This document shows, piece by piece, positions 1-6,956 of a DNA stretch of 40,497 bases. Made by a program: the position numbers and the translations under genes. The stretch is from a virus. The notes below the pieces were generated by a model that made no database searches, was not told where the DNA came from, and was given only the letters and a program-made list of their open reading frames with translations. Every line of letters begins with the position of its first letter. Position 1 is the stretch's first letter. The stretch lies in the IMG/VR virus record IMGVR_UViG_3300008117_000631, positions 1-40,497 of that record, one strand, 5' to 3'.

Positions 1-10
1 GAGTGGCCAG

Positions 11-97
11 ATGAAAATGTTTATCAGTTTCTTTTTGGTTGGATTTTTCTTTCTATACGTGTGTATATTGACGATGGTTCATGGTGATAAATACTAG
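11..97 (+). CDS. Small hydrophobic ORF or 3' end of a truncated gene
   Basis: The frame reads 28 codons from the ATG at 11 to a TAG at 95-97 and encodes one very hydrophobic segment (FISFFLVGFFFLYVCIL). The frame is also open to the left edge, so this may be the C-terminus of a gene that starts outside the window. No clear ribosome-binding site is visible. Its end overlaps the late-promoter octamer of the next gene, an arrangement seen elsewhere in the window. Function unknown. Confidence 0.35.
   Translation: MKMFISFFLVGFFFLYVCILTMVHGDKY
86..93 (+). promoter_or_regulatory. T4-like late promoter octamer GATAAATA
   Basis: GATAAATA followed by CTAG resembles the T4 late consensus TATAAATA. The octamer ends 7 nt before the ATG at 101, so the predicted transcript starts at or next to the start codon. 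No Shine-Dalgarno lies between them. Confidence 0.6.
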
Positions 98-100
98 CTT

Positions 101-1660
101 ATGATATTTGCCTATATTATTTTATTCACTGCCCTTTTATTAAGTGCAGTAGCAGCATACTATTCAATAGCAGGACTAACTGCTATCTTTGCCGCGGCTG
201 TAATTCCTGTTATTATTATGGGAGGAACACTTGAATTAGGAAAAGTTGTTGCTACTGTTTGGTTACACAATAACTGGCGTAGGATTAATTGGGCATTCAA
301 AACATATTTAATTCCGGCGATTATGTTTTTAATGCTATTAACTAGCATGGGCATCTTTGGCTTTTTAAGTAAAGCACATAGTGACCAAAGCTTAGTCAGC
401 GGTGATGCAATGAGTAAGGTTGCTATCTTTGATGAGAAGATTGCAACGGAAAAAGAAAACATTGCACAAGCCAAAAAAGCATTAGAACAAATGAATGCGC
501 AGGTTGATCAAGTGCTTGGTCGTAGTGATACTGAGCGTGGCGCCGAACGTGCGGTAAGTATTCGTAAGAATCAAGCAAAAGAACGTGTAGCACTACAAGC
601 AGAGATTACTAAATCACAAAAAATTATTCAAAAGTTGCAAGAAGAACGTGCGCCTATTGCAGCAGAGTTTAGGAAAGTAGAGGCTGAAGTTGGACCTATC
701 AAATATATTGCTGCTCTATTATACGGCGACAATCCCGATCAAAATATTCTTGAGCGGGCTGTACGTTGGGTTATTATACTTATTGTTATTGTTTTTGATC
801 CGTTAGCACTATGCTTAATTCTAGCAGGTAACAAACAATTAGAATGGGTCCGTGAAGATAAAGAAAACAGAAAAAAAGAAAAAGAAGAAGTGATTGCACA
901 ATGGGAACCACAGCCTGTTGTTCCTGAACCAGAGCCTGAAAAATTTAATCCAGATGAAGTAGAAGTAACTCCAGAAGAAGAGGAACAATTTAAACAGCTT
1001 GAACCAAAACAAGAACCTGAAACAGTTGGTGCTGTTGAAGATTTTGGTAATTGTCCTAAATGTGAAACTAAATTAATCAATGCAACTGGCATAGGTCCTT
1101 TCTGTCCTAACAAAGAATGTGACGTGGTAGATGGATGGCAAGAAGAAATGTCAAGTGATGTTGTTGAATTTCAATCTGTGAATCCTGAGCCGTTAATGGT
1201 AATAGACCCTGAACCAAAAAGTCTATTGCCTGAATCGGTTGTTGAAGTTGTTACCGAAGGTGTTACTACTGAAGCATTCAAAAAATCTGCAGGTGATTAC
1301 GTAGAATTTGAAGGCAAATCAATGCACAAAAGTGTATTGAAAGAATTAAGACCGGATATATTTAAAATACGCCCTGATTCAGGTGAAAGTCCCAATGTAG
1401 GATTCGGACCAGAATTTCCGCAATTTGCAGTATTAGGTGATGTATTTGTCAGAGTTGATATGTTACCAAATCGTGTTTATAAATTTGTTAGAGATAAATG
1501 GATAGAATTAAACAAAGAAAATTCAGACACTTATTTACACAATGAAAAGTATATACACTATCTAATAGACAAAATTGGGTCAGGTGAGGTAGATCCTGAA
1601 TTACTGACCGAAACAGAACAAGAAATGGTTGAACAGTTCATTAAAAAGGGCAAAGTTTAA
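101..1660 (+). CDS. Multi-pass membrane protein with coiled coil and zinc-ribbon-like motif
   Basis: A 519-aa protein of unrecognised function. Hydrophobic segments at about residues 3-45 and 68-92 are followed by a charged helical coiled-coil region (about 105-190) and another strong membrane segment near 210-240. A long acidic, proline-rich cytoplasmic region follows. It carries a CPKC...CPNKEC pattern near residues 320-345 that could bind zinc. The last 120 residues look like a folded domain. The ATG has no Shine-Dalgarno and lies 7 nt after a late-promoter octamer, so translation may be leaderless. Likely an envelope-located late protein; the role is not inferable from sequence alone. Confidence 0.85.
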   Translation: MIFAYIILFTALLLSAVAAYYSIAGLTAIFAAAVIPVIIMGGTLELGKVVATVWLHNNWRRINWAFKTYLIPAIMFLMLLTSMGIFGFLSKAHSDQSLVSGDAMSKVAIFDEKIATEKENIAQAKKALEQMNAQVDQVLGRSDTERGAERAVSIRKNQAKERVALQAEITKSQKIIQKLQEERAPIAAEFRKVEAEVGPIKYIAALLYGDNPDQNILERAVRWVIILIVIVFDPLALCLILAGNKQLEWVREDKENRKKEKEEVIAQWEPQPVVPEPEPEKFNPDEVEVTPEEEEQFKQLEPKQEPETVGAVEDFGNCPKCETKLINATGIGPFCPNKECDVVDGWQEEMSSDVVEFQSVNPEPLMVIDPEPKSLLPESVVEVVTEGVTTEAFKKSAGDYVEFEGKSMHKSVLKELRPDIFKIRPDSGESPNVGFGPEFPQFAVLGDVFVRVDMLPNRVYKFVRDKWIELNKENSDTYLHNEKYIHYLIDKIGSGEVDPELLTETEQEMVEQFIKKGKV

Positions 1661-1670
1661 CCAAAATTTC

Positions 1671-1699
1671 TTGTAATTTAATCCAAAGTAGTTTATACT
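1671..1699 (+). promoter_or_regulatory. Sigma70-like promoter upstream of the lipoprotein pair
   Basis: TTGTAA (1671-1676), a 17-nt spacer and TATACT (1694-1699). The -10 lies inside an inverted repeat, GTAG TTTATA CTAC, which could be an operator or a small hairpin. The lipoprotein ATG is at 1734 after an AGAGGG ribosome-binding site. Confidence 0.5.
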
Positions 1700-1733
1700 A
1701 CAATTTCTTCAACAAACTAAAGAGGGTAGTATC

Positions 1734-2396
1734 ATGAAAAAAGTTGCACTAGCAGTGGCTATTGGTGTCATCATGTCTGGTTGTTCTAGTTTTGGATCTA
1801 AGGGTATCACCCCAAGTCCAGATGCAGTTACACCGGTCAAAGAACAAAAACTTAGTACATCATTTACTGATGAAGGAGTTAAAATTTATTACACTGCATC
1901 AGGTAAACTTGAAAAAATTGAAGTTCATGGTCAGGCTCCTGCATGGAAGCGTAATGTAGAGGTCATTGCAGAGGCAGATGCAATGGATAAATTGGTAAAA
2001 TTTATTCATGGTAAAAATGTTTCTTCCGAACGTAGAACTAAAATTATCAGCAAGGCAATTGATAATGCTAGTGACGTAACTAGTAATAAATTCAGAACCG
2101 TTGATGGTACATTTGAAACTGAGTCTAAGCAATTAGAAGATGAATTGCGTAGCACTAAAAACGGAGAAGAAATTCAAAAAGACAACACTGCAAAACGCAA
2201 GGCACAAATTGTAGATGAAACATTAGTAAACACTGTTACTGAAATTCGTTCAGCTGGATTCTTAATTGGTGTTCGCAAAATCAGTGATGCGATCAAAGAT
2301 GACGGTAAAGTTTACACAGCCGTTTATCAATGGAGTGAAACTGACGTAGCAACTGCTACATCTATTCGTGCAACTATGCGTAAGGCACAAAACTAA
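1734..2396 (+). CDS. Predicted lipoprotein, 220 aa
   Basis: The N-terminus MKKVALAVAIGVIMSGCSS is a type II (lipoprotein) signal peptide with a lipobox ending at Cys17, so the mature protein should be anchored in the host envelope. The rest is a soluble charged domain with no recognised motif. An AGAGGG ribosome-binding site precedes the ATG. The stop codon overlaps the start of the second lipoprotein gene by one base (TAATG), indicating co-translation and a possible shared complex. A role in superinfection exclusion or envelope modification is possible but is only inference. Confidence 0.85.
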   Translation: MKKVALAVAIGVIMSGCSSFGSKGITPSPDAVTPVKEQKLSTSFTDEGVKIYYTASGKLEKIEVHGQAPAWKRNVEVIAEADAMDKLVKFIHGKNVSSERRTKIISKAIDNASDVTSNKFRTVDGTFETESKQLEDELRSTKNGEEIQKDNTAKRKAQIVDETLVNTVTEIRSAGFLIGVRKISDAIKDDGKVYTAVYQWSETDVATATSIRATMRKAQN

Positions 2397-3463
2397 TGCG
2401 TACACTATTTACTATACTATTAGTAAGTTTGGTTGCAGCCTGTTCAACGACAGGCTTTTCCAATCGTGAAAATCTACGTGGACCTTTTACTGTAGTAGGA
2501 ATAGGACACTCCGAAGAATTAGCAAGACGTGACGGCTTTAAAAAAGCAGTTGAGTATTCAATGGGTGTAGCTATTCAAACTGAACGTGTTGTTAAAAATG
2601 ACACTGTAGGTAAAAATTATATCCTTACTCATAGTTCAGGTTATGTTGATGATTTTAAAATTAAAAATGTTACTAAAGTAGGTAACATGTACGAAGTACA
2701 AATGGAAGTTTTTGTAAAGCCAACTTACCTTGATGATTATGTAATTAAATCAGCAGACAAGAATTTTTCAGTTGAAGGTGAAAAATTAAAAGAAAGTTTA
2801 ACCTCTTTTAATGAAGAAAGAAAAACTGGTGATGACATGTTAATGTCTGTGTTGAAAGATTATCCAGAAAAATCATTCGACTTAATTGCCCAGCCAGTAA
2901 CCTTTAAGGTTGATGCGGATAGGGTCTTGTATGCTGAAGTAAAGTACAAGTTGAAATGGAGCGATTCATACTTGCGATCATTATCACAAACACTCAAAAT
3001 GGTTAGTGATAGTGACTGTAAATTTATGTGTGACACCCTTGCTTCTTATAGAGTAAGTTATAAAAAGGGCAAGGATGATTGGGTGAATACTAATGACACA
3101 ATCTATTTCAAAGATGCCACTAGACCTCAACTAGTGTACAAATATTTGCGCGGTGCTCATTTTCCTGCAGTGTATAGTAAAAGTCAACAAAAACATGCCA
3201 ATGTAAGATATGTAGTGAAAGTTGATTTTTTAGATTTTAACAAGGATGTTGTAAACACCTCATGCATCTATTCTTCTCATGCACGGAAGCAAGACTATTG
3301 GGGCGGAGAGCAATTCTTCATTGATAATAAAATTTTTACTGATGAGACATTTAAAATTATAATTAAGAGAGGTAATTGGGTATCTGATCATCATAAAAAT
3401 TTAGACAAATATGCTAACATAAATGTTAGTGTAGTGCGCCCAGATATGTGTAAAGATTTGTAA
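2396..3463 (+). CDS. Second predicted lipoprotein with LPP20/FlgT-N-like domain
   Basis: A 355-aa protein starting with a lipoprotein signal (LLVSLVAACS, Cys16). Residues of about 30-115 have the layout of LPP20/FlgT N-terminal domains: a glycine-rich strand (VVGIGHSEELARRDGFKKA), a helix that multiplies A-type contacts, then paired strands ending VQMEVFVKP. The remainder is unrecognised. The ATG overlaps the preceding stop codon. In bacteria such domains occur in outer-membrane lipoproteins. A phage copy may sit in the host outer membrane during infection. The family assignment comes from pattern only, without a profile search. Confidence 0.8.
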   Translation: MRTLFTILLVSLVAACSTTGFSNRENLRGPFTVVGIGHSEELARRDGFKKAVEYSMGVAIQTERVVKNDTVGKNYILTHSSGYVDDFKIKNVTKVGNMYEVQMEVFVKPTYLDDYVIKSADKNFSVEGEKLKESLTSFNEERKTGDDMLMSVLKDYPEKSFDLIAQPVTFKVDADRVLYAEVKYKLKWSDSYLRSLSQTLKMVSDSDCKFMCDTLASYRVSYKKGKDDWVNTNDTIYFKDATRPQLVYKYLRGAHFPAVYSKSQQKHANVRYVVKVDFLDFNKDVVNTSCIYSSHARKQDYWGGEQFFIDNKIFTDETFKIIIKRGNWVSDHHKNLDKYANINVSVVRPDMCKDL

Positions 3464-3500
3464 TTTTCTTCTATAATATCAAACTTGATAAGTAATAGAT

Positions 3501-4697
3501 ATGGAAGAAGAAAATAAACTAAGTCATTGCAGTTTTTGTGGAACAAACAAAGAGTTTGTTAAGAAACTAATAGTAGGTGATGGGATAGCTATATGTAGCG
3601 ATTGCGTAGAATTATGCAATGAGCTAATAGCAGATGATTCCAAAATTGAAAGTTCCGAACCATCACCTAACTATGATCCTGAATCTATAAAAAATTATTT
3701 AGATTCGCATGTCATCGGTCAAGAGCAAGCCAAAATAGTTCTTAGTGTTGCAATAAGTAACCACTATAAACGTATTACTCATCCACCAAAAGATTTGGAA
3801 ATTCAAAAAGGTAATGTGCTTATTGTAGGTCCTACTGGTTCAGGTAAAACATTGCTCGCCAAAACAGTAGCAAAATATCTTAAGGTGCCTTTCATTGTTG
3901 CTGATGCTACAAGCTTGACAGAAGCAGGATATGTAGGTGATGACGTAGAGAGCATGATTAACATGCTATTAAACGCTGCTGGAGGGGATGTGAAACAAGC
4001 AGAGCGTGGAATAATATTTATTGATGAGATAGATAAAATTGCACGTAAGGGAGAAAGCACTAGTATAACCCGTGACGTAAGTGGAGAAGGCGTTCAGCAA
4101 GCACTACTCAAATTAGTTGAAGGTACCGTTTGTAGAGTTTCAGGCCAAGGTGGACGAAAGCATCCGGGTTCTGATATGCTAGAAATTAATACAAAGAACA
4201 TTCTGTTTATTGCTGGTGGTGCATTTGTAGGTCTCAAAGATGTAATCACAAACAGAGTAAATGGGACAAGTATAGGATTTAGTGCTAACATCAAAGACAA
4301 TAAAATTGAGGGAGAATTGTCAGACGTTACTCCGGATGACTTAACCAAATATGGAATGATTCCTGAATTTATAGGTAGATTTACTACTACAGTTAGCATA
4401 GCAGAATTAACCAAGGATCAATTAGTTCAGGTACTTACTGACGTAAAAAATAACTATATTTCACAGTACAAATATCTGTTAGGATTAGATGATGTTGAAT
4501 TGACCTTTGGTAATGATGCACTTGAACAGATAGCCGAAAATACAGTATCACTCAAAACCGGAGCTAGGGGTTTGCACACTGAAATTGAAAGAGTTTTGAT
4601 GCCACATATGTATAATGTAGGTAAATACAAGGAAAACAAAATCAAAACGCTAAATATTAATAGGGACAAAGTTCTCAATCCTAAATCAATTTTATGA
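3501..4697 (+). CDS. clpX: ATP-dependent Clp protease ATP-binding subunit ClpX
   Basis: A full-length ClpX (398 aa), the AAA+ unfoldase that feeds substrates to ClpP. Visible parts are the N-terminal zinc-binding domain (Cys10, Cys13, Cys32, Cys35), Walker A GPTGSGKT (110-117), pore loop GYVG (143-146), Walker B IIFIDE (171-176), the RKH loop (219-221), the IGF tripeptide that docks on ClpP (258-260) and sensor 2 GAR (354-356). All key elements are present, so an active unfoldase able to bind host or phage ClpP is expected. Its stop overlaps the start of the bS21 gene (ATGA). A TATAAT lies at 3472-3477, but its -35 is poor. It could redirect host proteolysis during infection. Confidence 0.97.
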   Translation: MEEENKLSHCSFCGTNKEFVKKLIVGDGIAICSDCVELCNELIADDSKIESSEPSPNYDPESIKNYLDSHVIGQEQAKIVLSVAISNHYKRITHPPKDLEIQKGNVLIVGPTGSGKTLLAKTVAKYLKVPFIVADATSLTEAGYVGDDVESMINMLLNAAGGDVKQAERGIIFIDEIDKIARKGESTSITRDVSGEGVQQALLKLVEGTVCRVSGQGGRKHPGSDMLEINTKNILFIAGGAFVGLKDVITNRVNGTSIGFSANIKDNKIEGELSDVTPDDLTKYGMIPEFIGRFTTTVSIAELTKDQLVQVLTDVKNNYISQYKYLLGLDDVELTFGNDALEQIAENTVSLKTGARGLHTEIERVLMPHMYNVGKYKENKIKTLNINRDKVLNPKSIL

Positions 4698-4909
4698 GTG
4701 GAAAAAAGGTTATCGTACATGACGGCAACGTAGAGAAAGCGTTGCGTAAGTTTAAGAAAAAAGTGCAGGATTCTGGTATCTTGCAGGAAGTTCGCCAACG
4801 TCAAGAATACGTTAAACCCACCATCAAACGCAAAATTGCAAAGAATCTAGCTAAAAGACGTTGGAAGAAGCTTTTAGCGGATCAGCAATTACCCAAAAAA
4901 CTTTTCTGA
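4694..4909 (+). CDS. rpsU: Ribosomal protein bS21
   Basis: A 71-aa basic protein with the bS21 signature: KVIVHDGNVEKALRKFKKKV, then a helix rich in Arg and Lys with KPT and RRWKKLL, the usual length for the family. In bacteria bS21 binds the 30S platform near the anti-Shine-Dalgarno and is a late-joining, exchangeable subunit. Phage copies are known from other phages and are thought to replace the host protein on ribosomes. The gene overlaps clpX by 4 nt (ATGA), implying translational coupling. A weak A/T hairpin follows at about 4922-4940. Confidence 0.95.
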   Translation: MSGKKVIVHDGNVEKALRKFKKKVQDSGILQEVRQRQEYVKPTIKRKIAKNLAKRRWKKLLADQQLPKKLF

Positions 4910-4944
4910 CCTAAATAATTTACTTTTTTTCGCAAAAAGTATAT

Positions 4945-4952
4945 ACTAAATA
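4945..4952 (+). promoter_or_regulatory. Late promoter octamer ACTAAATA upstream of hsp20
   Basis: ACTAAATA followed by CTAA, close to the T4 late consensus. The expected start, about 6 nt further on, falls at the first base of the hairpin that opens the hsp20 leader, giving a leader of roughly 60 nt. Confidence 0.55.
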
Positions 4953-4957
4953 CTAAT

Positions 4958-5011
4958 ACAGATGCCGACATCGGGTCTGTATAAAAAGTCATACTTGCTT
5001 ATTGAAAGGAG
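4958..5011 (+). promoter_or_regulatory. Candidate ROSE-like RNA thermometer in the hsp20 leader
   Basis: Two hairpins can form. The first pairs ACAGAT (4958-4963) with GTCTGT (4975-4980) and CC (4965-4966) with GG (4973-4974). The second pairs CUUGCUU (4994-5000) with AAGGAG (5006-5011), the Shine-Dalgarno itself, across the loop AUUGA. Pairing is C-G, U-A, U-G, then a bulged G, then C-G, U-A, U-A. ROSE elements control bacterial small heat-shock genes through a conserved U(U/C)GCU that pairs imperfectly with the Shine-Dalgarno around a bulged G, and this site has that feature. The gene downstream is a small heat-shock protein, as expected. The fold was deduced by hand, without an energy calculation. 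Confidence 0.6.
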
Positions 5012-5017
5012 ATAAAA

Positions 5018-5464
5018 ATGACTAATTCAACTTTAACCCTACGTTCCTACGATTTTCCATCTATACACAAATTAGGTGTTGGTTTTGACACTATGTTAGA
5101 AGATTTGATTCGTCTTACATCAGCACAGCAAACTAATTACCCTCCGTATAACCTAATCAAAACTGAGGATAATCAATTTAGTATTGAGATTGCAGTCGCT
5201 GGTTTTAAAGAAGGCGAAATTGAAGTTTCAATGGAAAAAAATATGTTAACTGTAAAGGGATCTAAAAAAGACGGTATTCCTGAAAACTTTGAATACTTAC
5301 ATCGTGGCATTAGCCTACGTAACTTTGAGCGTACTTTTCCCTTAGCAGAACATATTGAAGTGCAAGGAGCTCTTGTGCGTGATGGTATGCTTATAATAGA
5401 CCTTGTGCGACAAATTCCCGAAGAATATAAACCCAAGTCTATTGCTATATCATACGTAAAGTGA
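5018..5464 (+). CDS. Small heat-shock protein Hsp20 (IbpA-like)
   Basis: A 148-aa alpha-crystallin-domain chaperone. The N-terminal arm resembles IbpA (LRSYDFPSIHKLGVGFDTML). The core spans about residues 40-135 (IKTEDNQFSIEIAVAGFKEGEIEVSM, split here only by strand turns), with the conserved HRGISLRNFERTFPL segment and the GALVRDGMLIIDL strand. The C-terminus has the I-x-I motif (SIAI) used for oligomer assembly. Such proteins hold unfolding clients for refolding or degradation. A strong AAGGAG lies 6 nt before the ATG, and the leader can mask it (see the thermometer entry). Its neighbours clpX, rpsU and clpS suggest one proteostasis module. Confidence 0.95.
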   Translation: MTNSTLTLRSYDFPSIHKLGVGFDTMLEDLIRLTSAQQTNYPPYNLIKTEDNQFSIEIAVAGFKEGEIEVSMEKNMLTVKGSKKDGIPENFEYLHRGISLRNFERTFPLAEHIEVQGALVRDGMLIIDLVRQIPEEYKPKSIAISYVK

Positions 5465-5467
5465 TAT

Positions 5468-5475
5468 TATAAATA
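5468..5475 (+). promoter_or_regulatory. Perfect T4 late promoter octamer TATAAATA upstream of clpS
   Basis: An exact match to TATAAATA, followed by C. Initiation about 6 nt downstream would place the 5' end inside the GTGTGCGG/CCGCACAC hairpin, so clpS mRNA might begin with a short stable stem. Confidence 0.65.
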
Positions 5476-5478
5476 CAA

Positions 5479-5505
5479 GTGTGCGGAATAACCCGCACAC
5501 TTTTA
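5479..5505 (+). terminator. Rho-independent terminator after hsp20, or 5' hairpin of clpS mRNA
   Basis: Stem GTGTGCGG (5479-5486) with CCGCACAC (5493-5500), a 6-nt loop, then TTTTAA. The stem is strong and G+C-rich in an A+T-rich genome. The U run is short and the clpS late promoter sits just before it, so it may serve both to end hsp20 transcripts and to protect clpS transcripts. Confidence 0.6.
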
Positions 5506-5520
5506 AGTCAAAGGTAAAAG

Positions 5521-5826
5521 ATGGCTAACTCAGATACAAAACTAAAAATAAAACCAAACTTCAAAATTCCTGAACCTCCTATGTTCAAAATCATTTATCT
5601 AAATGATGATCATACAAGCATGGATTTTGTAATTAGTAGTCTTATTGAGCATTTTCATTATAACGCTGACACCGCAGTTAATATTACACAAAATATTCAT
5701 GAGGAAGGATCAGCTACAGTAGCAGTCTTGCCATACGAAATTGCTGAACAGAAGGGAATTGAAGTTACTGTTGAGGCAAGAAGTCAGGGATATCCATTAC
5801 AGATTAAAATTGAGGCCGAAGGTTAA
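5521..5826 (+). CDS. clpS: ClpS, N-degron adaptor protein
   Basis: A 101-aa protein matching ClpS in length and motifs: the NDD motif (28-30) and Met34 of the N-degron pocket, the helix FVISSLIEHF, then His60-EEG and the C-terminal strands. In bacteria ClpS delivers proteins with Phe, Leu, Trp or Tyr N-termini to ClpA-ClpP and blocks other ClpA substrates. No clpA is seen here, only clpX, so the adaptor may act on the host ClpA complex. It overlaps by 4 nt, tail to tail, with the minus-strand gene that follows. Confidence 0.93.
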   Translation: MANSDTKLKIKPNFKIPEPPMFKIIYLNDDHTSMDFVISSLIEHFHYNADTAVNITQNIHEEGSATVAVLPYEIAEQKGIEVTVEARSQGYPLQIKIEAEG

Positions 5827-6512
5827 AGAGTAATTCTTTTAGCCCAATAGTTTTCTTCTTGTCTTTTTGGATTAGATACATAGGTTATTCCATCAATTAA
5901 TGTATCAACCATTTTATTGTAAGTACCAAATACCCAGTACTTAACTTTCTTTTCAGTATCAGATTTTAACGCAATGGACGGGCTTATATCATCTATAAAC
6001 CCGTCCATTTCATGAAAATAAAGTTTTTTATCTGGTACGCTATTACTAACTACGATTATCTGTTTTACATCTACGTGAATCTGAAGTCTTTTTATAGTGT
6101 TGTGAAGGTAAACAAGATCATCCCTACGCATACTTTCAATTGCAAAATTATCTGCTAAGGTATATTCATGATGATTTCCATACCAACCATTTATACCAAC
6201 AATAGCAACACCATTAAAAATTATAATATTATTGTGTAGATATACGGTGTTATTAATACTTTTACAAATTTTATGAAGTTCTGATACTGTTTCAGTGTAA
6301 AGCTCCAAATCACTATTTTCCAATGAACCATCAATGTAAAAAACACCTTGATAGAACATTGACAAATATGTTAGGGTTTTTTGTACTACTCTAAGGTCAT
6401 GCGAAATGTTTCCTGCCACAATACAAAACAGGCTAGTAACTTTATCTTCCCATATAAATTTGTCATCTTCAGACAAATTTAGGTCACTTATAATGTCGAA
6501 ACTAATATCCAT
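5823..6512 (-). CDS. Catalytically degenerate metallophosphoesterase-like protein
   Basis: This 229-aa protein has the order of calcineurin-like phosphoesterase motifs but has lost nearly all the metal ligands. D-x-H is Asp10-Leu-Asn12, the GD motif is AGN (Asn35), GNH is GSL (62-64), the later SH is Ser156-Asn157, and GHxH is GTYN (196-199). The final SNP segment is still recognisable next to CNPRG in the active homologue at 11046-11942. It is therefore probably a pseudoenzyme kept for binding or regulation, or a decaying copy. The reading frame is intact, which argues against simple decay. It is transcribed toward clpS and lies downstream of a hairpin at 6521-6550. Confidence 0.75.
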   Translation of the reverse strand: MDISFDIISDLNLSEDDKFIWEDKVTSLFCIVAGNISHDLRVVQKTLTYLSMFYQGVFYIDGSLENSDLELYTETVSELHKICKSINNTVYLHNNIIIFNGVAIVGINGWYGNHHEYTLADNFAIESMRRDDLVYLHNTIKRLQIHVDVKQIIVVSNSVPDKKLYFHEMDGFIDDISPSIALKSDTEKKVKYWVFGTYNKMVDTLIDGITYVSNPKRQEENYWAKRITL

Positions 6513-6520
6513 AAGTTATA

Positions 6521-6550
6521 AAATTAAAGGGGAGCATTTCCCCTTTAATT
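6521..6550 (-). terminator. Strong rho-independent terminator after the EF-hand gene
   Basis: A 12-bp perfect inverted repeat, AATTAAAGGGGA (6522-6533) and TCCCCTTTAATT (6539-6550), with a 5-nt loop. On the minus strand it is followed by a T-rich stretch. It overlaps the stop codon of the EF-hand gene and separates that gene from the phosphoesterase-like gene. Confidence 0.8.
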
Positions 6551-6887
6551 ATTCTGCTTTTTTCTTCTTTGGTTTTTTTACTTTTTCAGCCACTTCAGCT
6601 ACTACTTTCTTAGCTTTAGTTTTGGTCTTTTTGACTACTTCTTTAACATCCTCAACATCAACTTTTCCATCTTTGTTAACGTCTAACACATTAGAAATTG
6701 TAGGCTGAATTGGTGTACTTTCATGACCGATACCATCTGGTTTTGTTGTCATTTGAGGTTCAACTTTATACGGTGCCTGTGTAGGGGCATCTAACGGGTG
6801 AGATCCATCTGCATTAGTTTGTTCCATCTTTTTATATACATAATATAAGATACCCGCAGCAACAATAATTAAAACAAGAATTTCCAT
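6549..6887 (-). CDS. Membrane-anchored protein with EF-hand/dockerin-like calcium site
   Basis: A 112-aa protein with an N-terminal membrane segment (residues 2-18), a polar linker rich in Pro and Thr, one EF-hand loop (Asp69, Asn71, Asp73, Lys75, Asp77, Asp80, as in dockerin repeats) and a lysine- and alanine-rich tail. A GGAG-type ribosome-binding site precedes the ATG. The single loop suggests calcium binding, perhaps with dimerisation. The very basic tail could bind nucleic acid, lipid headgroups or acidic proteins. Function unknown. Confidence 0.8.
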   Translation of the reverse strand: MEILVLIIVAAGILYYVYKKMEQTNADGSHPLDAPTQAPYKVEPQMTTKPDGIGHESTPIQPTISNVLDVNKDGKVDVEDVKEVVKKTKTKAKKVVAEVAEKVKKPKKKKAE

Positions 6888-6942
6888 ATTTTTTCTCCTT
6901 TGTAAAGTATTTATTGATAAGATGTTAAGGTATAACTTTTAC

Positions 6943-6950
6943 GCTAAATA
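6943..6950 (+). promoter_or_regulatory. Late promoter octamer GCTAAATA
   Basis: GCTAAATA ends 6 nt before the ATG at 6957, with no Shine-Dalgarno between, so the transcript is predicted to be leaderless or nearly so. The same octamer variant precedes the long fibre gene at 31349. Confidence 0.6.
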
Positions 6951-6956
6951 TACTTT

